Source: Reticulascus tulasneorum (lineage: Eukaryota; Ascomycota; Sordariomycetes; Glomerellales; Reticulascaceae). From it: a stretch of 64,000 nt of DNA. The stretch lies in NCBI GenBank assembly GCA_001557505.1, contig LSAX01000001.1, positions 3,968,001 to 4,032,000 of the forward strand, given 5' to 3'. Position 1 is the first letter of the stretch; each line of letters opens with the position of its first letter. This document shows positions 47,224-59,108 of this stretch, in pieces. A program made the position numbers and the translations under genes. The notes beneath the pieces were generated by a model that was not told where the DNA came from, did no database searches, and worked only from the letters and a program-made list of their open reading frames with translations.

Positions 47224-48748
47224 ATGCCTACCCATAGGGCCCTTCTGTTACGACCTCGGTTCATCTGCCAAACTTGTTCTCGACAGTTCCAGAAGCAAAC
47301 CCGCAGGTCATATGCCAACACAAGCTCCTCAGCACCGGACATCTACGATGTGGTCTGCGTGGGAGGAGGGCCAGCCGGCTTGAGCCTGCTGGCAGCTCTC
47401 CGTATGAGTCTCTCGGTTCCTCCTGAGGAAGGTGGTCATCTAACGATTCCTAGGTGCAAGTCCTGTCACATCCAAGCTCCGAGTAGCCCTAGTCGAAGCG
47501 CAAGACCTTCAAAAACTGCGTTCTTGGAAGCTACCACCGAATAAGTTCTCGAATCGCTGCAGTTCCTTGACACCTTCTTCTGCACAATTCCTCAACACAA
47601 TAGGAGCATGGAGCCATTTGAAACGAGAAAGAATACAGGACTACCACGAGATGCAAGTCTGGGATGGTGTGAGTGGCGCAAGGATCGAGTTCGATTGGCC
47701 GGCAGGGTCTTCCGAGGGCAAAACGATTGCATACATGACTGAGAATTTGAACCTCACTTCTGGACTACTAAGTCGACTCCAGGAACTGGGAGGCGTTTCG
47801 ATGTTTGACAACATCAAGGTCGAGAGCATTTCGTTTGGAGAAGACACCGAGAACCTGGACCTGCGGGAGTGGCCAGTAGTTCAACTTTCTGGCGGACAAA
47901 AGCTCTGTGCGAGACTGCTTGTTGGGGCTGACGGCGCAAACAGTCCTGTCAGATCGTTTGCAGGCATCGAGAGCCATGGATGGGACTATGAACGGCATGG
48001 TGTTGTTGCCACAATGGAGCTAGAAGGGGATGGATGGGGTGGAGACCACAACAAGATCGCATATCAGCGATTCTTGCCTACGGGACCGGTGGCTATGCTC
48101 CCCATGCCAGGGAACTATGCCACTCTAGTCTGGTCTACTACATCGGCCAATGCGGCACTTCTAAAGAGCTTGTCTCCCAAGGACTTCATCGCAACCGTCA
48201 ACGCCGCTTTCCGCCTAAGCCCAGTGGATATAGCATTTCTGCACAAGCAGTCATCAGGGCAGGCTGACGAAGTTGCTTGGAGATTGGACCACACCCCGGT
48301 CGACCACCAAATCATTCCACAAACAGTAACTGGTGTTCAGGATGGCACAATTGCGTCTTTCCCACTCAAACTACGGCATGCAGATACCTACATAGGGGAG
48401 AGGGTAGCTCTTGTCGGCGATGCGGCGCACACGATCCATCCTTTAGCAGGCCAGGGCCTCAACCAAGGACAAGGAGATGTACAGAGCCTCGTGAAGACGA
48501 TTGAATATGCCGTGTCGCATGGCCAGGACCTGGGAACGACGATGTCTCTTGAGACATATAATTCTGAGCGGTATGCGGCAAATCACGTCCTTCTAGGCGT
48601 GTGCGACAAGATCCACAAGTTGTATTCGGTGGAGAGCGGACCGCTGGTCGCCCTACGCTCCCTTGGTTTGAATGCTGTCAATACTCTTGGCCCGTTGAAG
48701 AAGTTCTTCATGGAGCAAGCGGCTGGCAGTGGCGCCAAGCTCTTTTAG
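47224..48748 (+). CDS. COQ6: Ubiquinone biosynthesis FAD monooxygenase Coq6
   Basis: Two exons (47224-47401 and 47454-48748), intron 52 nt (donor GTATGA, TCTAAC branch); 490 residues. A mitochondrial presequence (MPTHRALLLRPRF...RRSYA) precedes the FAD-binding GGGPAGLSLLAAL. After the junction come SPVTSKLRVALVEAQDLQKLRSW, FSNRCSSLTPSS, the second flavoprotein motif LLVGADGANSPVRSFAGI and the third, VALVGDAAHTIHPLAGQGLNQGQGDV. Coq6 carries out C5 hydroxylation of the coenzyme Q ring in the matrix-side CoQ synthome. All three UbiH-family motifs are intact. It is tail-to-tail with the complex I 49 kDa gene, 300 bp apart. Confidence 0.96.
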
Positions 48749-49048
48749 CAAAAATGAGCCTCATGTAGGGTATTGTAAGAATGAGTATTGTCTGGCACGT
48801 CCGCTTGTACTACTAGCAAGGAAGCCTTAAGTGCATGATTTGTATGTATAATAAGATGCCATCACAGGATTAGGGATTTTGATTCGGCCAATGTTGGCAG
48901 TTCCGTTTCGCATTTAATGGCCTACAGTAAAACACTACTGGGATGAAAGAAGAACGCAGAATATATACGGTGGTGCTCTGTCTCTTCATCATACAAGTAC
49001 AAACGGAAAAGGTGGTCCCCGATCTAGTTGACTCCCGATGCTGTTTCT
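48749..49048. other. Convergent 3' flanks of COQ6 and NUO49
   Basis: 300 bp between converging stops; no gene is seen. Confidence 0.55.
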
Positions 49049-50572
49049 CTACCGATCGACCTCACCTACAGCAATGATTAGCAAGTTCTTTAAACTAGGG
49101 TTGGAAAGGAGACGTACCAAAAACCAAGTCCATTGTTCCAATCACCGCGACAGCGTCAGCCAGCATATGGCCCTTCGATACGTGATCGAATCCAGCCAAA
49201 TGGGCGAACCCGGGCGCTCTGATATGTACTCGGTATGGTCTCTCGCTTCCGTCGCTGACAACATAGACGCCCATCTCGCCCTTTGGTGCCTCGATAGCCG
49301 AGTATGTCTCTCCAGGCGGGACGGCATATCCTTTAGTGTAGAGGAGGAAGTGGTGGATGAGTGCCTCCATGTTCTCCTTCATGGCTGTCCGCGGAGGCGG
49401 CGAGATCTTGTAATCCTCAACGCGGATAGGACCACCGGGCATCTTGTTCAGACATTGGTGGATGATCCTTAGTGACTGTCGGAACTCTTCCATTCTGCAG
49501 AGATATCGATCGTAGCAGTCTCCCGCAACGCCAACGGGGACGTCGAACTCAACCTGATCATAGGCATCGTAAGGGGCACTTTTGCGGATGTCCCACGGAA
49601 CTCCTGAACCTCGAAGCATGACACCGGTGAAGGAGAGATTTAGTGCCTCGGCTGCAGAGACGACGCCGATACCTTGCAACCGAGCTATCCAGATTCGGTT
49701 GTCCGTAAGCATTTCCTCGGTTTCGTCGATTCGGTCACCAAATTGCGTTGCCCATTGGTAGATGTCGTCAAGGAGACCCAGTGGGAGATCCTGATGAACG
49801 CCACCAGGACGGACATAAGCGGCATGGAGACGAGCACCAGAGACTCGCTCATAGAATTCCTTGTTGACTGTCAGCAAACGATCCAGCACAGCTAGAAAAT
49901 TTGAACCCTGCTCACCATAAGCTTCTCTCGCTCTTCGAACCCCCACAAAAATGGCGTAAGAGCTCCAACGTCCATGGCATGCGAAAGTACGGACATGAGA
50001 TGGTTGAGGACGCGAGTTAATTCTCCAAATAGTGTTCGAATCCACTTCGCCCGGTCCGGAACCTCAATATTCAGAAGCTTTTCCACAGCCAGCGAGAAGC
50101 ATTGCTCGTTCGTCATCATGGAGACATAGTCAAGACGGTCGAAGTACGGCAGAGCTTGGAGGTAGGTCTTGTACTCGCAGAGCTTCTCCGTGCCACGATG
50201 CAGCAGCCCAACATGCGGATCAGCTCTGATGATTTCCTCACCACTGAGCTCCAGAATCAACCGCAACACACCATGAGCAGCAGGATGTTGTGGTCCGAAG
50301 TTCACTGTATAATGCCTAATCTTTCGATCCGCGACGGATACTTCGTCCGACTTTTCGATCGGCCCTTCTTGTCCTGTTGGTCGCGTCACGGCAGATGAAT
50401 CAAGGGGGTGAGTAAAATCAGCATCGACTGGAGTTAGCCTCGTGCCTTCGTACTGAGGATCGGCGTATCTTCGTAGGCAGGTGGTTGTGAACGGTCGAGC
50501 GGCGAATGTGGTAGCTGGTCGGAGACATAATCTTTTGGCGCTGCGGCCGGCAAGGCGGTAGATGCTCGACAT
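49049..50572 (-). CDS. nuo-49: NADH:ubiquinone oxidoreductase 49 kDa subunit (NDUFS2)
   Basis: Three exons: 50572-49916, 49859-49118 and 49065-49049 (introns 56 and 52 nt); 471 residues. The presequence ([28 protein letters not shown]) is Arg-rich. Core blocks: [96 protein letters not shown], and the C-terminal family signature FGEVDR, split by the last intron so that the final exon is 17 nt including the stop. With the PSST subunit this protein forms the quinone-binding site of complex I. It is head-to-head with LCL3. Confidence 0.97.
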
Positions 50573-50929
50573 TTTGCTGAAAGGATGGAGAATAGACTGC
50601 AAAAGAGGTCCTAGAGATGGGATGCCCCAATTGAACCTCTTCCACAATGTCAATGGCTGACGGGGAGCTCGAACGGATGGAGGGGATACGCCTTTCGAGT
50701 TGTGGCCGTCATGTTCCGAATCTACTTCGGAATATGTCAAAGAAATGGGGCTCTCGCTATTGGCTGTTCGGCTTTTTATTTCGCCGCCCCAACCAATCAG
50801 ATTGTTGAACCTCACTACCAGCACTATGTGGACGAATTTCCACCCATCTCAAAATAGAGCACGCGCTCTTTCATTTGCCTGCCAGAAGAAGTCAACCAGG
50901 CTCTCCTGCCGTCAACGGTCGCAAGGACA
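50573..50929. promoter_or_regulatory. Divergent promoter NUO49 / LCL3
   Basis: 357 bp between divergent starts. A CCAATCA box at 50793-50799 lies 131 bp upstream of LCL3 and about 220 bp from NUO49. CCAAT boxes bind the Hap complex, which regulates respiratory genes in fungi; here the link is inferred from position. Confidence 0.5.
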
Positions 50930-51802
50930 ATGCCATGGCCTTTTGGCTCATCAGGTTCAGGCAAATCGTCAGCCACGGCGAAGGATGAGGAGGACAAGAG
51001 CATCCCCCGCAAGCCAAGATCATGGGAAGACCTTCTTCCTAAACCCGACCACCCCCTGGCTGCAGCAACGCAATGGGCACCAGTGTTCCTGACAGCCGTT
51101 GGGTCGCTAGCGCTTTTCACGTTCTATCAGTCCTACCTTCGTAGATTCGCGACAGCAGCTTACGTACAGCCAAATCTCTTCCATAAACGGAGCTTGTTTG
51201 GCAAGGTGACAAGCGTGGGTGATGGAGACAACTTCCACATATTCCACACACCGGGTGGACGGTTAGCTGGCTGGGACTGGTTGAGGAAGGTTCCCAGTAC
51301 AAAACCGGAGCTGAAGAACAAGACGGTAGGCTTAAGCAGTGGCATAATCTGCTCAGAGGTCTTACTGACGCTGTTGCTACAGATACCGATCCGCCTAGCT
51401 GGTATCGATGCGCCTGAAGGGGCACACTTTGGCCGTCCAGGGCAGCCGTTTGCTGCGGAATCTATGGCATGGTTATCCGATTACGTACTTGGTCGCCGCG
51501 TTCGAGCACGCATCTACAAACGAGACCAATATGACCGCATCGTTGGAACGGTTTTTGTTAGGCGATTCTTAATACGGCGAGATGTTGGGCTGGAAATGTT
51601 GAAGCGCGGTTTGGCGACAACTTACGAGGCCAAAACTGGCACGGAGTGGGGAGGGTTTGAGGAAGTTTACAAAGCTGCGGAGGCGAAAGCCAAGGCCAAG
51701 AAGCTGGGAATATGGGGAACCAAGCCTGCCGCATTTGAGAGCCCACGTGCTTATAAGAGTAGAACAAATGAGACAGAGGAGAAGAAATCAGGGTGGTTTT
51801 GA
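50930..51802 (+). CDS. LCL3: Lcl3 mitochondrial-membrane SNase-like endonuclease
   Basis: The frame is open throughout, but residues encoded by 51326-51382 look like an unspliced 57-nt intron (donor GTAGGC, branch TTACTGACG, acceptor TTGCTACAG). Removing it joins KNKT to [12 protein letters not shown] as in other Lcl3 proteins and gives 271 residues. An N-terminal cytosolic part ([19 protein letters not shown]) leads to one membrane span ([21 protein letters not shown]) and then the staphylococcal-nuclease-like domain: [12 protein letters not shown] (metal Asp), [16 protein letters not shown] (Arg, Asp and Glu of the active site), [14 protein letters not shown] (second Arg). The catalytic set looks complete. 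Yeast Lcl3 is mitochondrial; its substrate is unclear. Confidence 0.92.
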   Translation: MPWPFGSSGSGKSSATAKDEEDKSIPRKPRSWEDLLPKPDHPLAAATQWAPVFLTAVGSLALFTFYQSYLRRFATAAYVQPNLFHKRSLFGKVTSVGDGDNFHIFHTPGGRLAGWDWLRKVPSTKPELKNKTVGLSSGIICSEVLLTLLLQIPIRLAGIDAPEGAHFGRPGQPFAAESMAWLSDYVLGRRVRARIYKRDQYDRIVGTVFVRRFLIRRDVGLEMLKRGLATTYEAKTGTEWGGFEEVYKAAEAKAKAKKLGIWGTKPAAFESPRAYKSRTNETEEKKSGWF

Positions 51803-53435
51803 CACCTGAGATCTTGTGGCTGGGCCCTTCAAGTGATTCTGTATCAGCACAAGCTTAACCCTACTAATAAAGCACCTTGAAGCAGTATCTTTATCGTTCA
51901 TTTAAAGCCTCCAGTCGCCGTCCACTCGAGACGAGTTATATTCAGGTAGAATGTCTGCCCAGCCGCTTGCTGGGCCTCCTTGTCACTTACACGATCTCCT
52001 GATAAGAAGCCGCAGAGTTAGTTTGCCATGCCAGGAGCAATCAACCGGCTGGCAGCGCCGACGTGCTATAAGCAGTGCAACTCTGTGATCCTTTTATTTT
52101 CGTGATTCAGCTGACATCATGTTGTTTTCTGTATGTTACAATGTTGTGTCCTCGTCGATAAAGCGTGGCGAAACTGACTTCGTTATTAGCATTGATTCAA
52201 TGGCGATGCATCTTCTCCCCGGAGCTCTGTTAGCAGATCTATGATAGTAGTTGTGGGGGTTCAGTTTCTCCTTGGCAGGGCATTGGACAAAGACGGTTAC
52301 TGGTCTTGCTTTCAGCTGTGCCTGATGCATGGATAGGGCGAGATGGTAAAAATGCAAGAAAGTACATTTCTAAAGATGATCCAAGACTGGCACATTGGTT
52401 CCTAGGATTTGGCTTGGGACTTACATAATATCAGGTTCATTTGGCCACAGATGGCAGGACTGCAGAAGCTGCAAACCAGTCCGAAGATTCCAAGTCGTCC
52501 ACGGATCCTAAAAGGATCGGACAATTTTGTCCTTTACGACCATAGACAAGTCTATATTTTAGAACTCCCATGACTAACAGTCAGGCCTGCGCAGGCCTTG
52601 GGTGGTGAATTTGAGCTACGACAGCCATCATTCAACGGTACCTAGCTAGCTGAATGTCCCTGTCTGGCGGCCATGAAACTGAGTGTGAAGAGAAAGCTAG
52701 ACACCAGCACTGTAGCCATGATAGAGAAAACACATGCGAGCAATTGAGTAGATGTTATACTGAGTTCTGCGGAGGCATTTACAAAAGATATCTCCAGCTT
52801 CGTTTAACATTTCATGTTTAGGGTTGCTTGTGCAGAGCCACAAACGATCAATCTTATTTCAGACAGGTGCAAGCAACAAAGAGGGAGAAAGACAAGGGTT
52901 TGCCCGATTCGAATGCACTCCCGGTGATCCAATTCGAATCGTCTACCAACAGACAGTTAGTCCTGTTCTGATAGATTTATTTTTGCAGGACTCAGTAGAG
53001 AATCACACGATGGAGACCGTTAGTGAGGATTTCACAAAATCAACATTGGAAAGAACAGGAAGCATAATATTCAAAGCACGGGATCGTAAATGAGAAATGG
53101 TGATAGGCACGTGAAAGGAGGTCTCTCAGTTTGCCACGGTTATACCGATATTTTGTTTGATGCATATGCAGGGGAGATGTCCGAGTCCCTGATTGGCGGG
53201 CTCACTGCTCTGCACAGGGGCCGCTCATGAACTGAACCTCGTGTATCAGGTTCCTTCCCAGTTCTCTCACCAGCCTCGCCTAGCCTTTAACATTTGCACC
53301 TTCGAATTATTGCGAACATAAGGCGGGCCCTTCATCTATTCGCATGCGCAACTATTGCCATTAAAACGGACTTACTGGGGGGTGAATTTCAGGCACTCGA
53401 TTTACTCGGTTAGTGGGCGTTGAATCTCAGACAAA
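51803..53435. other. Gene-free interval upstream of the Ste20-type kinase
   Basis: 1.6 kb without a supported gene. It contains a perfect 16-bp palindrome at 52583-52598 and a reverse CCAAT near 53192. The kinase promoter and leader should lie in the right part. Confidence 0.5.
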
Positions 53436-55832
53436 ATGTCGACGCTTCAGGTCTGGGGGCCAGACTTCTCGGTCACTAAGCAGAAAGCGCTCGAAGATGC
53501 AAAGAAGATGCAAGCAGCAGTGGATGAGGAGTTTTCAAAGTCTGGAAAAGAGCCGCCGCCGTACCTCCTCGGCGAATTGATTGGCAAAGGGAGTTTCGGG
53601 CGGGTGTACAAAGCAACTGACCTGAACACGAAGATGCTCGTTGCTGTGAAGGTAATCGACATTGAAGAGAGCGACACACTTAATCCTAAGCTTGCGGACA
53701 CATTTCGCGAGTTTTTAGCTGAAATCAATGCCCTGAAGCTGCTCAGCAATAGCGGTGCGAGGAACATCAACCATGTCATTGACGCCTTGCCGGTTGGCCA
53801 GTCCATGTGGATGATTACTGAGTACTGTGCGGGTGGAAGTGTCGCGACGCTCATGAAACCGACTGCGCCAGGCGGGCTCCAAGAGAGATGGATTATTCCG
53901 ATTTTGCGAGAAGTTGCGGAGGCCATCTTCTGGGTGCACCGACAGGGTATCATTCATCGAGATATCAAATGCGCAAATGTCCTTGTCACCGAAAATGGCG
54001 GGGTTCAACTGTGCGACTTTGGAGTCGCTGGAGTGATTGAGACAAAATTCGACAAAAGATCAACGTTTATCGGGACTCCTCATTGGATGGCGCCAGAACT
54101 TTTCGACCAGTCGGCATCATACGGAACCGAGGTAGACATATGGGCGTTTGGATCAATGGTCTATGAAATCGCCTCTGGACTACCCCCGAATGTCATGGCA
54201 GGCATTGATGTATATCAACTTGGGAACTACATAAAGCAACATGCTCCACGCCTAGATAGCGACCAGTACTCGGAGCCACTGAAGGATATCGCAGCTTATT
54301 GCTTGGAGGAAGATCCAAGACGGCGACCGACAATTGAAGAGGTACAACGACACCCATACATCTTTAACACAGCCAACAAATATCCTAGCTCTGGGCTCGG
54401 ATTACTTGTCAGAGGTTACAAGCTTTGGGAAGCGCAAGGTGGAAGTCGAAAGTCCCTGTTTGCTGCGGGAGGCGCCCAGGGGCTTTCTATGGCTGATATC
54501 GAGTCAACCGCTCTGGCACACGATGAATGGAATTTCAGTACCACCTTGGCTTTTGATCAGGAGGTATTCCAAGAAAACGATGCGCAGGCAGTCTACGATG
54601 TTTATGGCTCGAACGTAGACTTCAACCCCGACTTTCTAGAGGAGATGTCCCGACCTGCTAAACCGAAGCCTCGCAGACGACCCCCACCTCAGCAATTGGC
54701 AGCTATGAAAGTCCCATTAGAGAAGGTCTTCGACCCCAACACGATCTCAAATTACGAAGAAAACTCTCGAGCCTACTACGGAAAGCCCATGCCGCCACCG
54801 ACTTCAGACCTTCCGCTCAGAGACGACTCTCTCCAATCCATGACGGTTCGAGAATCCCTCATCGACCTTGATGCTTCTCTCCACGGAAGCGAATTGTCGC
54901 GATTTGTAGACATGGAGACTATCAAGGCTGGTCCTCGAGTGTCGATAGACTACGACATGGATGAACCAGACTTCAACAAGCCGCCTTTGAGCGATCCTGC
55001 AGAACCATTCAATAATCGGCGAACGCAAGACTGGAAATTCCCTGCCATGCCAACATCTGCCAATCCTGAAATGTCGCGGTTCCCGTTCAATGAGGAACGC
55101 TCAGCACCCAGTTCGGCTGGACGGCCTCTTTTAGTTCACCACCCTACCGATCCTGTTGCAGCTCCAAATTACGGTAGTGAGCTACTTATCCCGCGATCGA
55201 CGGCCCCCCAAGCAAACAGAGTATCCGCGGGAAGCTTGATCGATCTCGACATGAGTCTTCCGGACCCAATACCAGAATTAACTCGTCCCTCCACCGCGAA
55301 TTCAGACGTGGCCTCCGTCAGCGGATCAGATATCGGCATTGCAAACCCCTTCGACCTCGAAAGACATGCATCACTCTATGTCCCATCCTCCAACCGCGAG
55401 CCATCTATCTATGTATCCGATGACTCTGACTTCGCGACCCGTCTCCCTAAAGATGAAGACCTGAATGGCCTAGCAGACCTATCCATTGTTGACAGAATGC
55501 GGGAGAATGGCCAGGCCCTGAGACTCGATACCCAATCTTCCTTTTCAAGCAGCGACTATTCCGACAGCGAGTATCTGACCCCACAACAAACGGTTCAGCC
55601 GGGTATACCGGCTGGCCAGCGCTCGTATCAGCCACAACCGCTGCCGCCGCCACCTGCGCCGCCCTCTGTGGAAGTCATGCAGGGTCAAGCTTCGGCGGAG
55701 GCGGTGAAGGAGGAGTTGCGAAGGATGGCAATGAGCCTAGGGGAGCATTTGAGTCACGCGAACCAGTATCTCTCTACGCTTCCAGTAAGGCGGGCAGGTG
55801 GGAGGCAGGATATGACCGGAGATATGGGCTAG
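53436..55832 (+). CDS. Ste20-like germinal-centre kinase (YSK/Mst type)
   Basis: Intronless, 798 residues. The kinase domain spans about residues 43-310: P-loop GKGSFG (50-55), ATP Lys in VAVK (72), HRDIKCAN (174-181), DFG (194-196) and FIGTPHWMAPE (211-221), the last typical of Ste20 kinases. All catalytic residues are present, so it should be active. The N-terminal ~40 residues are helical and conserved-looking (DFSVTKQKALEDAKKMQAAVDEEF). The C-terminal ~480 residues are Pro/Ser/Asp-rich and disordered, with repeated SLIDLD words and a final helix (AEAVKEELRRMAMSLGEHLSHANQYL). Candidates are the Don3/MST-1 septation kinases and the Sid1/SepL kinases; I lean to the former from memory of the insert sequences but cannot settle it. 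Confidence 0.88.
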   Translation: MSTLQVWGPDFSVTKQKALEDAKKMQAAVDEEFSKSGKEPPPYLLGELIGKGSFGRVYKATDLNTKMLVAVKVIDIEESDTLNPKLADTFREFLAEINALKLLSNSGARNINHVIDALPVGQSMWMITEYCAGGSVATLMKPTAPGGLQERWIIPILREVAEAIFWVHRQGIIHRDIKCANVLVTENGGVQLCDFGVAGVIETKFDKRSTFIGTPHWMAPELFDQSASYGTEVDIWAFGSMVYEIASGLPPNVMAGIDVYQLGNYIKQHAPRLDSDQYSEPLKDIAAYCLEEDPRRRPTIEEVQRHPYIFNTANKYPSSGLGLLVRGYKLWEAQGGSRKSLFAAGGAQGLSMADIESTALAHDEWNFSTTLAFDQEVFQENDAQAVYDVYGSNVDFNPDFLEEMSRPAKPKPRRRPPPQQLAAMKVPLEKVFDPNTISNYEENSRAYYGKPMPPPTSDLPLRDDSLQSMTVRESLIDLDASLHGSELSRFVDMETIKAGPRVSIDYDMDEPDFNKPPLSDPAEPFNNRRTQDWKFPAMPTSANPEMSRFPFNEERSAPSSAGRPLLVHHPTDPVAAPNYGSELLIPRSTAPQANRVSAGSLIDLDMSLPDPIPELTRPSTANSDVASVSGSDIGIANPFDLERHASLYVPSSNREPSIYVSDDSDFATRLPKDEDLNGLADLSIVDRMRENGQALRLDTQSSFSSSDYSDSEYLTPQQTVQPGIPAGQRSYQPQPLPPPPAPPSVEVMQGQASAEAVKEELRRMAMSLGEHLSHANQYLSTLPVRRAGGRQDMTGDMG

Positions 55833-56059
55833 AAGAGAAGCATGCCAATATATTTTGGTGAGATGTTCCAGATGAGCCCAGCACAGGCGGGAAGTCTTAA
55901 TGTACGCATAATGTAATCGAGGCGGATTATTGGCTTCTTTTACAGCACGGAGTATGATACTTATGTATCCAGGAAGGCATACATAATGAGAGCTGGATTA
56001 TCATTCTCATGCGTTTCTCCATATTGGACGTAGGAACTCCCTAGTTTATGAACAGTAAG

Positions 56060-59000
56060 TCAAATCATATCTCCCATCAGCAATGCTCTGTACTTTTCTA
56101 CAGCCTCCTGTAAGCGAATTAACACGCCGGCAGCAAGCATCTTAACCTCGTTCTCCTCGCCACTATCCTCACCCCTCGTCCCATTGAAAACGGCGCTCAC
56201 CCAATCCTGCGTCTCCACCATCTCCCTCGGGTGGGCGACGCAGAGCCCACGCATATCCGCCTCATTAACCTCCAGCAGGGCCGCCATTGCCACCAACACG
56301 GAGTGTGTAGCCGTCATGTCTCCTGCAACGTGTGCACGGACGCCAAGAAGCAGATCCCACATTTCGGATGTCATCTGTGGAAGCGCAAGCGTCGAGGGTC
56401 CGGCAGCATGGATGAGCAGCGCGAGCGTTTTGAGGTACAGGGAGAGAAGATAGGGCTGGAAGATAACGCCGCGGGCGGAGGAGCGGATGGCGTATTGGAA
56501 GCGGGCGGACAGGGGGAAGAAGAAGGAGGTGCTGATTAGCGAGGCGGTCGTGTTGGGGATCGATCTTATGCGTGCCTTGGCCTTGCTGGCGCCTTTCTTG
56601 TTCTGGAGTCGGGATGTGAAGCTAGATAGCTTGAGCACGTCAGGGCCTGTCGCTGCGTCTGCTGCGTTCGCGGCAATTGGCTCGAGAAATGATGAAGTTA
56701 GGGATTGCACCATTGTATCGAGTGCATTTGACGGCAGAGCCTTGAGGACAGAAGAAGATGGGAGTTGATTTGCCGTGCCGGCGTCGATGTACAATTTCTC
56801 CATTCTTTCCGGGAGTTTCTTTGATGGGAATGAAGCAGCAGCAGCATGCTCAGAGACATCATATCCTGCAAGTTCCCGGGCACTAAGGCCCAGCACTATC
56901 AGAACAGAAGCTCTCTGGGAAATAGAATAGTCTCCATCGAAGAAGGTCTTCGCAAACCACTGTCCCATCTTGTGTGGCTGGGCAACTACAATCGCAACCA
57001 TGCCCTGCAATCTGAGCTCGTAGAAGCTCTCTATCTCGAGCTTGTCCTGCAGCCCTACCAGGAGGGATGCAAGTTCGTCTGCGTGTGAGCTCACTTCCGT
57101 GCCGAAGTTTGCCTTCCTTCGAATGAGGCTAGGTGCTGTGGACAGTGCCAGCTTCTGCTTGTCGTAATTGTCCGAGTCTCGAAAATAGGTGATCAGGTCC
57201 CTGATGTATACGGGAGCCTTCGGTTTGTCTCTTCTGACCAATGTGGGATCCTCGTCTGAGTCTTCTGGGTCGGACTCGGGCTTCGCGTAGGGGACGAGAT
57301 CGTCATCCTCGCTGTCCGACGTTTCTACCTCCTCAATGATGAACTTTGATGTGCTCGGTGGCGGGCCCGGCTTTGGCTTTTGCTTTGGCTTTGGTCGGGC
57401 AGCTTTAGGAGCTTGCTTCTTCTCGGTAGGGCGTGGAGAAGAAACTATCAAATCAACTGATCCAATGTTGTCCGATACACGAACCAAGTTCTTGTACCAA
57501 CCTGCCTCCTCTGTATTCATCTCGTCCATCTGGAAGTCAAGCTTCTTCCCGCCACCATCTACCAAGCCAGAGAGACTCTCGCCTACGACCATTCCAAGAA
57601 ATCTGGCCCTGGACTGCGACGCGCCAATTCTGTTGGACACTGCACTGAGATAGCTACCAGATCTCATGAGCATCTTCAGCTTGATGGGAGATAGTCTATG
57701 CACATAGCCAGCGCTCAACAACAAAACCTGGGCGTGAACTGGAACGTGTTAGCTATTTGCCGACGCACTAGAATATCTCGGATGGTTACCTTCTTGCTGA
57801 AGCAAGGGAGAATGCTTCACATATAGCTGATCGCCGAATTGACTCATGCTCTTCTCAAGAACTGTTGTAATGCAGTCCTTGTCCAACGCCAAAACTCTCA
57901 CCACAGCTCTTCTGATCCCGATGCCGTCACCAATTCCTGCCCCTGGTGAGATTAACCAAGTGAGTAGATGATTCTTTCTACTCTCGTCAGTGCCTACAAT
58001 CCCGTTAATAGCCCCGGCCACGGCAGACACGGTAGCTGCAAGCGCAGGAGCATCATCTTGGTTTACTTTGTCCAGAGTTTTGCCAAGATGCTTGAGCACG
58101 GCATACAGAACTCTCTTCTGTTCGTACTGTGGAAATTGACTGTAGAGCCTGGCGAAAGTAATGCGATCTTCATCAGAGCTAAGTAGTAGTGCGCCAATGA
58201 CTTGCTTTATTAAATTCTCTGCTCATTGTAAGCAAGATGCTAGCACAAAGAAGAAAGAGAACCCTACCGGCGTACCCGAGTCGTAACGCTCGCGCGAATA
58301 GCTCTGAACAGATTTTCAAATCATCCACTGCCGCATCTTTTGACCAACGAGAGACGCCTAAACCAATCCATTTGCTGTATTCCCAGCCATCCGCAACCCA
58401 GCGTTGATTACTGCTAGTGCCACCATCTCGTGCGATGTCTTCTGCTTCCGCGGCTACAGAAACGAGCTTTCCACCAGCCAGTAGCGTGACGAACTCCTGG
58501 GCTATCGGCCGTCTCTTGGCCGGGTTATCTACTTTGGAGCTGCTTGCGATCCATATAGCTGAGAGACACTCGTTTCCAGAGAGAAGGGCCGAGCAAAGCT
58601 CAAGGAGAATTTTGAGGTTGAGAGCAAGGTCTGGTCGCTTTGCTGCCCCACTCAACTTTGACTCTTGTGTGAGAGCTCGCGTTCGGGCAACTATAGCATT
58701 GAGCCCTGTGACACTGCGGAGACAATTGAGGAGCAATTCCAAGTCAGAACCTCTCTTAGCCTTGCTCTCCCCATCCTCACTAGAGGAGGCTTCTTTCAGC
58801 ACTACCCAATAGTTGAGGACAATATCTGACACCAAAACTTGCACGATTTGTGCACTCTCAGGACTGGGGGTTGATATGCTGAAAGATGCGGTGGAGCGCT
58901 CGTTTGTGAGGAACCTTAGTGTTGAGATGAGTGTATCATAGTCAGGCTCACTCTTGAGTGCCTCTAGAGCTTCTTCAAACGATGCAATGTGTATGTTGCT

Positions 59001-59108
59001 CTTCAAGTCAGACTCTTTCGGCTTAGATGGTTTTAGCTCTTTGAATAGGAAGTCCTCGTCCGCTTTCTTGAGGTAGGTTTTGCTGACTGGTGTAAACAGC
59101 TCCTCCAT
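56060..59108 (-). CDS. TEL2: Telomere length regulation / TTT-complex protein Tel2
   Basis: Three exons: 59108-58268, 58218-57790 and 57738-56060 (introns 49 and 51 nt); 982 residues, near the family's usual size. The N-terminus MEELFTPVSKTYLKK and the helical-repeat body are followed by the conserved Tel2 domain: VYIRDLITYFRDSDNYDKQKLALSTAPSLIRRKANFGTEVSSHADELASLLVGLQDK, then DYSISQRASVLIVLGLSARELAG. An acidic Ser/Asp-rich linker (ETSDSEDDD, DPEDSDEDPT) lies just before that domain; in other Tel2 proteins CK2 sites in this place recruit Rvb1/2-Pih1. Tel2 with Tti1/Tti2 folds PIKK kinases (Tel1, Mec1, Tor). It converges with the upstream kinase gene across 227 bp and is head-to-head with UBA3. 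Confidence 0.93.
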
